From the NCBI GenBank assembly GCA_964411675.1, contig CAYPLR010000015.1, forward strand, positions 1-39,545: 39,545 nt of DNA, read 5' to 3'. The notes under the pieces are model-generated. The model was given only the letters and a program-made list of their open reading frames with translations, had not been told where the DNA came from and did not search any database. The DNA comes from JAAYBG01 sp964411675. Lineage in GTDB: Bacteria > Bacillota_I > Bacilli_A > ML615J-28 > CAG-698. The position numbers were made by a program, and so were the translations under genes. Positions 36,313 to 39,545 of the stretch are shown piece after piece (the stretch's first letter is position 1; every line of letters begins with the position of its first letter).

Positions 36313-36356
36313 ATTCTCCTTGTTTTTTTAAGAGATGGTTATGCAAGGAACACCTC
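36313..36356 (-). promoter_or_regulatory. preQ1-I riboswitch controlling queT
   Basis: On the minus strand the leader has stem GAGGTG (36351-36356) pairing with CATCTC, enclosing loop TTCCTTGCATAAC, then an A-rich tail TTAAAAAAACAAGGAG. This is the compact preQ1-I layout: one small hairpin and a tail that folds back to form an H-type pseudoknot. The AAGGAG ribosome site is the very end of the tail, 8 nt before the queT ATG, so ligand binding should block translation. No terminator hairpin is present, supporting translational control. Confidence 0.88.
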
Positions 36357-36367
36357 ATTAACGATGT

Positions 36368-36396
36368 ATTGTATCATATTTTTCTTTATAAATCTA
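36368..36396 (-). promoter_or_regulatory. Possible queT promoter
   Basis: TACAAT at 36368-36373 with a weak TAGATT at 36391-36396, 17 bp apart on the minus strand, placing the start of transcription just before the riboswitch hairpin. Confidence 0.4.
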
Positions 36397-36413
36397 GATA
36401 AATTAAAACAAAT

Positions 36414-36456
36414 AAAAAAGAAAATTGTTCGTGTACACTAGATAGCGTACACGAAC
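36414..36456 (-). terminator. Strong hairpin ending the Rhs island transcript
   Basis: A perfect 10-bp inverted repeat GTTCGTGTAC/GTACACGAAC (36427-36436 and 36447-36456, 10-base loop), followed on the minus strand by AATTTTCTTTTTTATT. The stop codon of the Rhs fragment lies inside the loop. Confidence 0.7.
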
Positions 36457-36655
36457 ACTGACGGGTTCCCAATATATTCACCGTTATATGTAATACTCTT
36501 TGAAAGACTTCCTTTTCTGTATCCAGTAAGGATATCAGGATAATCATAATATCCATAATATAAGTATTCTTCTTCTAATAAAACGTTACTGAAGTTATAT
36601 TTACTCTTACTTACAATATTACCGTTTTTATTCATATTGTTCTTTTTAAAGATTT
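36438..36655 (-). pseudogene. Orphan Rhs/YD-repeat fragment
   Basis: A short open stretch of about 65-70 residues with YD-repeat text: NKNGNIVSKSKY, then DILTGYRKGSLSKSITYNGEYIGNPSVF. This pattern (D-x-LT-x-Y-x-x-x-x-IxY-x-x-x-GNP) is that of the region just before the conserved core in Gram-positive Rhs proteins. It stands alone downstream of the toxin tail and a lipoprotein gene, out of its normal order, and has lost both flanks. It ends inside a hairpin. The start Met at 36635 has no ribosome site. A remnant of a second Rhs cassette or of a rearranged one. Confidence 0.65.
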
Positions 36656-36762
36656 AGTTTAAAACAAAAAGGAATCACTATAATATCTATTACCATTTCA
36701 ACAAATATCTATGGAAACAGTCATTTTTTTACTCACAATTTTATATGATTTTATTGTTACAT

Positions 36763-37287
36763 TCAACTATTTAATATAGTAAAATACTTGTTTATAAGAA
36801 CTTTAAAATCATCAATCATCTCTATCCAAGAAATACCAAAACTCATATCTAGTTTCTCATCAGAATTATACTCTCCAAGAAAAATACAATCATAGTCATT
36901 AACAGTAGTAGTAGTTATGAGTGTAAAACTATCATCATCATAAATAATTCTAATCCCGATGCCCTCTGGTGATTTTAATAATTGTTTTAGTTTGCCTGTA
37001 AATCCACCAATTTCGGCTAACTCTTTTATGAAATTCTCATAATTATCATCATCAAGTGTTTCCAGTATTTCCAATTTAGCTAAATCCAATTGACATTCAT
37101 CTGACTGATTATCTTGTACTTTCAAATTTTCATAGTTAATCAGTTCTATGCTAGTTACTTTTTTTTCTAAAAATAGTTCTTCACCATCAGTATTATTATA
37201 TAAAAAATAGGAATAATCACAAGAAGTTAATAGTGTGAGACAGCAAATTAATACAGATAGTAATAATATTTTTTTTAATCTTCGCAT
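36763..37287 (-). CDS. Small lipoprotein in immunity-gene position
   Basis: A 174-residue lipoprotein with signal peptide and lipobox LLTSC (C23). The mature part is acidic (EGIGIRIIYDDDSFTLITTT, ISWIEMIDDFKVL) with mixed alpha/beta pattern; no family recognised. AAAGGA lies 5 nt before the ATG. It follows the Rhs metallopeptidase-like C-terminus by 48 bp on the same strand, where immunity genes of polymorphic toxins lie. A membrane-anchored immunity protein is the obvious guess but is inference from position only. Confidence 0.7.
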   Translation of the reverse strand: MRRLKKILLLSVLICCLTLLTSCDYSYFLYNNTDGEELFLEKKVTSIELINYENLKVQDNQSDECQLDLAKLEILETLDDDNYENFIKELAEIGGFTGKLKQLLKSPEGIGIRIIYDDDSFTLITTTTVNDYDCIFLGEYNSDEKLDMSFGISWIEMIDDFKVLINKYFTILNS

Positions 37288-37335
37288 ATAAATCCTTTCT
37301 CTAAATAAACTATTTTTGTTATATTATATTTTCCA

Positions 37336-38310
37336 TCACCAAATACAAGCCAGATTACCCCAATTAGTTGCCCATTTTTCATACCACTGATTCCTATGTA
37401 TTGAAACTGTGTTTTTATTAGCACTAATTAATGATGGTATAGCAACAACAGGTATATATAATGCAATACCAATCAATTGCTGTTGCTTGTGATGCCCATA
37501 TTCATGGCTAACAATATCAATCCTTGTTGTACCACGTTTAATACCAATTATTCCAAAAGAAAAACCCCCGCATACTCTTGTATCAGCATCACCATATCTA
37601 ATTACCATTACTCCCTTGTAGAATGAAACATTTTATGACTCAATTACTATAGACTCATTATTATTAAATGGATTCCAGTTTATCAGTTCCATATCTGACT
37701 TAATTGCACTACTAAATGGAGAAGATGTGGCCATTGCTCCATACATCATCATATTGGTCGTAAACAAAGGTATAGCTGCAGCTCCCGGTATCAAAAATAA
37801 TGGTGCTAAGTTAATGGTGGTCACCCCTGCAGCAACACTTATGGCAATCCCACCTATAAATCTGCCTGCATCTATAAGGAAGTCCAAAAACGAATAACAT
37901 CCAGTACTATCTTTATACATAACTGGATTACTATTACAATAAGCAAATAAGTTTAATCCATTAATCCTTTGTGAGTCTAAATAACTCACATCATCAGCAC
38001 TTAACCATCTTCCCCAGTCTGGATTATAATATCTAGAATTACAATAATATAATCCTGTTTCAAAATCATAATAATAACCTTTGTACCTGAATGGATTGTC
38101 AACTCCTAATGTTGATGCTAAACTACCTGTTGTGCTTAACATCCTTCCCCAAGCATCATATTGATATTCTACTACTATATTTCCATCTGAATCGACTATT
38201 CCAAGTATATTTCCTAAAATATCCCGTATATAATAGTATCTAAGTCCATTATATATTATACCATATAAACTATTATTTTCATCATATATATAGAAATTAT
38301 ACTTTATTGA
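37336..38310 (-). pseudogene. Rhs toxin C-terminal region with one internal stop and missing N-terminus
   Basis: One frame of 325 codons reads the end of an Rhs/YD-repeat protein. It starts in core text (YYIRDILGNILGIVDSDGN, EYQYDAWGRML), then RYYNPDWGRWLSADD, the classic Rhs-associated core, a hydrophobic stretch (about 37690-37860) and INWNPFNNNESIVIES. A TAA at 37633-37635 then interrupts it, after which the same frame continues NVSFYKGVMVIRYGDAD, HEYGHHKQQ (a zinc-metallopeptidase-like HExxH) and the terminal NQWYEKWATNWGN. Other Rhs proteins read straight through this join (S-K-K-V-S-F-Y-K-G-V type), so one base change (AAA to TAA) fits. The N-terminal thousands of bases are missing: sequence stops at 38310 against a transposase remnant. 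Confidence 0.85.
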
Positions 38311-38563
38311 GTAAACTGAAAATTGAGCACAAGCTAATCAAACCGTTTACTCCGCGTCATAATGGGAAAGTCGAACGGAGTCATGGCAAAGATAGTTTGT
38401 ATTTTTATAATAAGTATACTTTTTATTCTTTTGATGATTTACAATCTCAATTGAAAAGTATACTAACCAATACAACAACTTTCCGATGAAACCGTTGGGC
38501 TATTTATCTCCGAGAGAATATCTCGATAAATATAATAACACCACTCGTTCCACTTTTTACTAA
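38307..38563 (+). pseudogene. IS481-like transposase remnant, truncated and frameshifted
   Basis: C-terminal end of a DDE (rve) transposase: KLIKPFTPRHNGKVERSHGK, then FYSFDDLQSQLK. The glutamate of the DDE triad is in KVERSH. At about 38458 one base is missing: the text resumes in the next frame as YTNQYNNFPMKPLGYLSPREYL and ends at TAA 38561-38563. The N-terminal two thirds are absent. Its cut end coincides with the cut end of the Rhs gene. Dead. Confidence 0.85.
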
Positions 38564-38622
38564 AAAGTGTAAGCGATCATTGACAACCCGTCAAGATATA
38601 TAATTTTTATAAATTAAACAAT

Positions 38623-38662
38623 ATATATTTAAAAGGAGCATACACAAGTATATACTCCTTTT
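38623..38662 (-). terminator. Hairpin after the small pseudogene
   Basis: Stem AAAAGGAG/CTCCTTTT (38631-38638 and 38655-38662) with a further short TATA pairing inside; A and T runs on both sides allow either direction. It sits between the IS remnant and the pseudogene. Confidence 0.5.
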
Positions 38663-38678
38663 AACAAATCTTTAAACA

Positions 38679-39050
38679 CTAATTGACTAAATATTTATTA
38701 ATTAATTCTTTAAATTTTTCTTCACCACGATATACTTTCCCAAAATATTCATTTTCATTTTGAAATGTAGATTGGGTATAATAATTAATAAATTCAAAAT
38801 CGCCATTATCATGTTTTATTAATAAAACATATTTTTGTTAGATATATGTTGGATCACCTATTATATACTTACCAAATAATAATTTGTTAAAATATCATAT
38901 AAAAATATCTTTATCAATAATGACATTTTCTATTGTATTTTCTTCTATTGAGTCTTTCACATAACAAATTGAAATCTGAGAAATATTATCAGTATCGTGT
39001 ATTAATTCATATGTGAATTTTTCACTAGATTTACATATCAAAAAAATCAA
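38679..39050 (-). pseudogene. Small decayed gene with two in-frame stops
   Basis: A single frame of 124 codons contains a coherent acidic protein: FTYELIHDTDNISQISICYV, IENVIIDKDIFI, FGKYIIGDPTYI, then KYVLLIKHDNGDFEFINYY and KVYRGEEKFKELINKYLVN before a TAG. It is broken by TGA at 38895-38897 and TAA at 38838-38840, both in the same frame, so recoding of TGA alone would not rescue it. No start codon with ribosome site is visible. Size and place next to an Rhs gene suggest a dead immunity-type gene, by inference. I do not recognise a family. Confidence 0.6.
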
Positions 39051-39205
39051 TCAGTTTAAACTTAATAAATTGAAATAATAATTGAATTGTTTTAACTTAT
39101 CTCACTAGAAACAATATATAGGTAACATAAAACATTATATACAGTGTAGCTTAAAAATTCAAATTCTAATGTGAGAAAAGAACAGATACTTTATCAACTA
39201 AATAA
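39051..39205. other. Non-coding remnant
   Basis: 155 bp of AT-rich sequence with no open frame, repeat or clear promoter. It may be decayed 5' sequence of the neighbouring pseudogene. Confidence 0.4.
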
Positions 39206-39545
39206 TTATAAATTAAACTTTGCTTCAATAGACTCAATTAGTTCATCATTACAAATTTTTTTATTACCGCAAAGCACTGTTTCTTCTAAAAAATTCTCAA
39301 AATATATTTGGAAATCAGAACTATTTAAAAATTTACGATCTATCTTATCTTTTATTATTGGATTTTCAAAAAAATATATATCCAGATTTCGTATCTTATT
39401 AATTGTTTCGTTGTTTATTAATAGACTTAATAAATTATGATTTTTAAGTTCGTATACTATTTTATTTTTTATTTTAAATTTCTTCAGATTATTCAAATTT
39501 TCATTAAAAAAATCTTCAGAATAATAAGAGAAATACAAGTATTTT
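39206..39545 (-). CDS. Partial hypothetical protein, continues past window end
   Basis: Open frame of at least 112 residues running through the right edge, so the true start is not visible; the TTG at 39538 is only the first possible start inside the window. The text is Asn/Ile/Lys/Phe rich (NENLNNLKKFKIKNKIVYEL), with IRNLDIYFFENPIIKDKIDRK in the middle. It ends at TAA 39206-39208. No family recognised, and composition is more AT-biased than the housekeeping genes, like the rest of this island. Possibly another immunity or toxin-cassette gene (inference). Confidence 0.5.
   Translation of the reverse strand, partial: KYLYFSYYSEDFFNENLNNLKKFKIKNKIVYELKNHNLLSLLINNETINKIRNLDIYFFENPIIKDKIDRKFLNSSDFQIYFENFLEETVLCGNKKICNDELIESIEAKFNL

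Noticed and set aside
38564..38620. TGACAACCCGTCA as the terminal inverted repeat of the IS element
   Set aside because: It is a short local palindrome; the opposite end of the element is gone, so no pair or target duplication can be shown.
38679..39050. UGA decoded as Trp (Mycoplasma-type code)
   Set aside because: Intact genes such as the XRE regulator and the coiled-coil gene end at TGA, and the same pseudogene frame also has TAA.

Overview
The window is AT-rich chromosomal DNA of a low-GC Gram-positive bacterium of the Bacilli/Mollicutes-related kind. Evidence: whiA, the pcrA/ligA/uvrA repair genes, AGGAGG-type ribosome sites, TTGATA-17-TATAAT promoters, a tsaE-tsaB-rimI-tsaD run, and lipoproteins with N-terminal lipoboxes. 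TGA is a stop codon here, so this is not the Mycoplasma code. A glutaminyl-tRNA synthetase and BspA-type leucine-rich-repeat lipoprotein point to a less-studied host-associated or sediment Bacilli lineage (for example near Izemoplasmatales/Acholeplasmatales); this placement is inference. Nearly every gene is on the minus strand. The only intact plus-strand gene is a 75-residue XRE regulator.

Layout, high coordinates being upstream for minus-strand genes. 0-4.1 kb: ZIP metal transporter, carbon-nitrogen hydrolase, a duplicated DUF1538 membrane protein and two PII-like proteins, reading as one operon ending in a strong terminator. 4.1-4.4 kb: tRNA-Ser(GCU) and tRNA-Glu(UUC). 4.4-5.7 kb: membrane-anchored thioredoxin-like protein, acpS, XRE regulator. 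5.7-13.6 kb: ligA-uvrA-membrane protein-HAD phosphatase-trxB-whiA. 13.7-24.4 kb: one long operon of a CvpA-like membrane protein, a three-TM membrane protein, a giant KEKE/coiled-coil protein (with an assembly gap in its repeats), a free-standing B3/4 domain, glnS and pcrA. 24.5-25.9 kb: LRR/Big_2 lipoprotein. 26-28.4 kb: t6A operon. 28.5-33.4 kb: ABC-F ATPase, typA, 5'-nucleotidase lipoprotein. 33.5-35.7 kb: second ABC-F ATPase and a GNAT acetyltransferase. 35.8-36.4 kb: queT behind a preQ1-I riboswitch.

36.4-39.5 kb is different in character: a decayed accessory island with an Rhs/YD-repeat toxin tail (core plus HEYGH metallopeptidase-like C-terminus) broken by one in-frame stop, a lipoprotein in the usual immunity-gene position, a displaced Rhs fragment, a truncated and frameshifted IS481-like transposase, a small pseudogene with two in-frame stops, and a gene running off the window end.

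The most promising less-described systems are (a) the DUF1538 plus two PII-like gene module, a candidate PII-gated ion transporter, and (b) the CvpA-like/three-TM/giant coiled-coil operon, a candidate envelope or cytoskeletal module. Both functional readings are inference.
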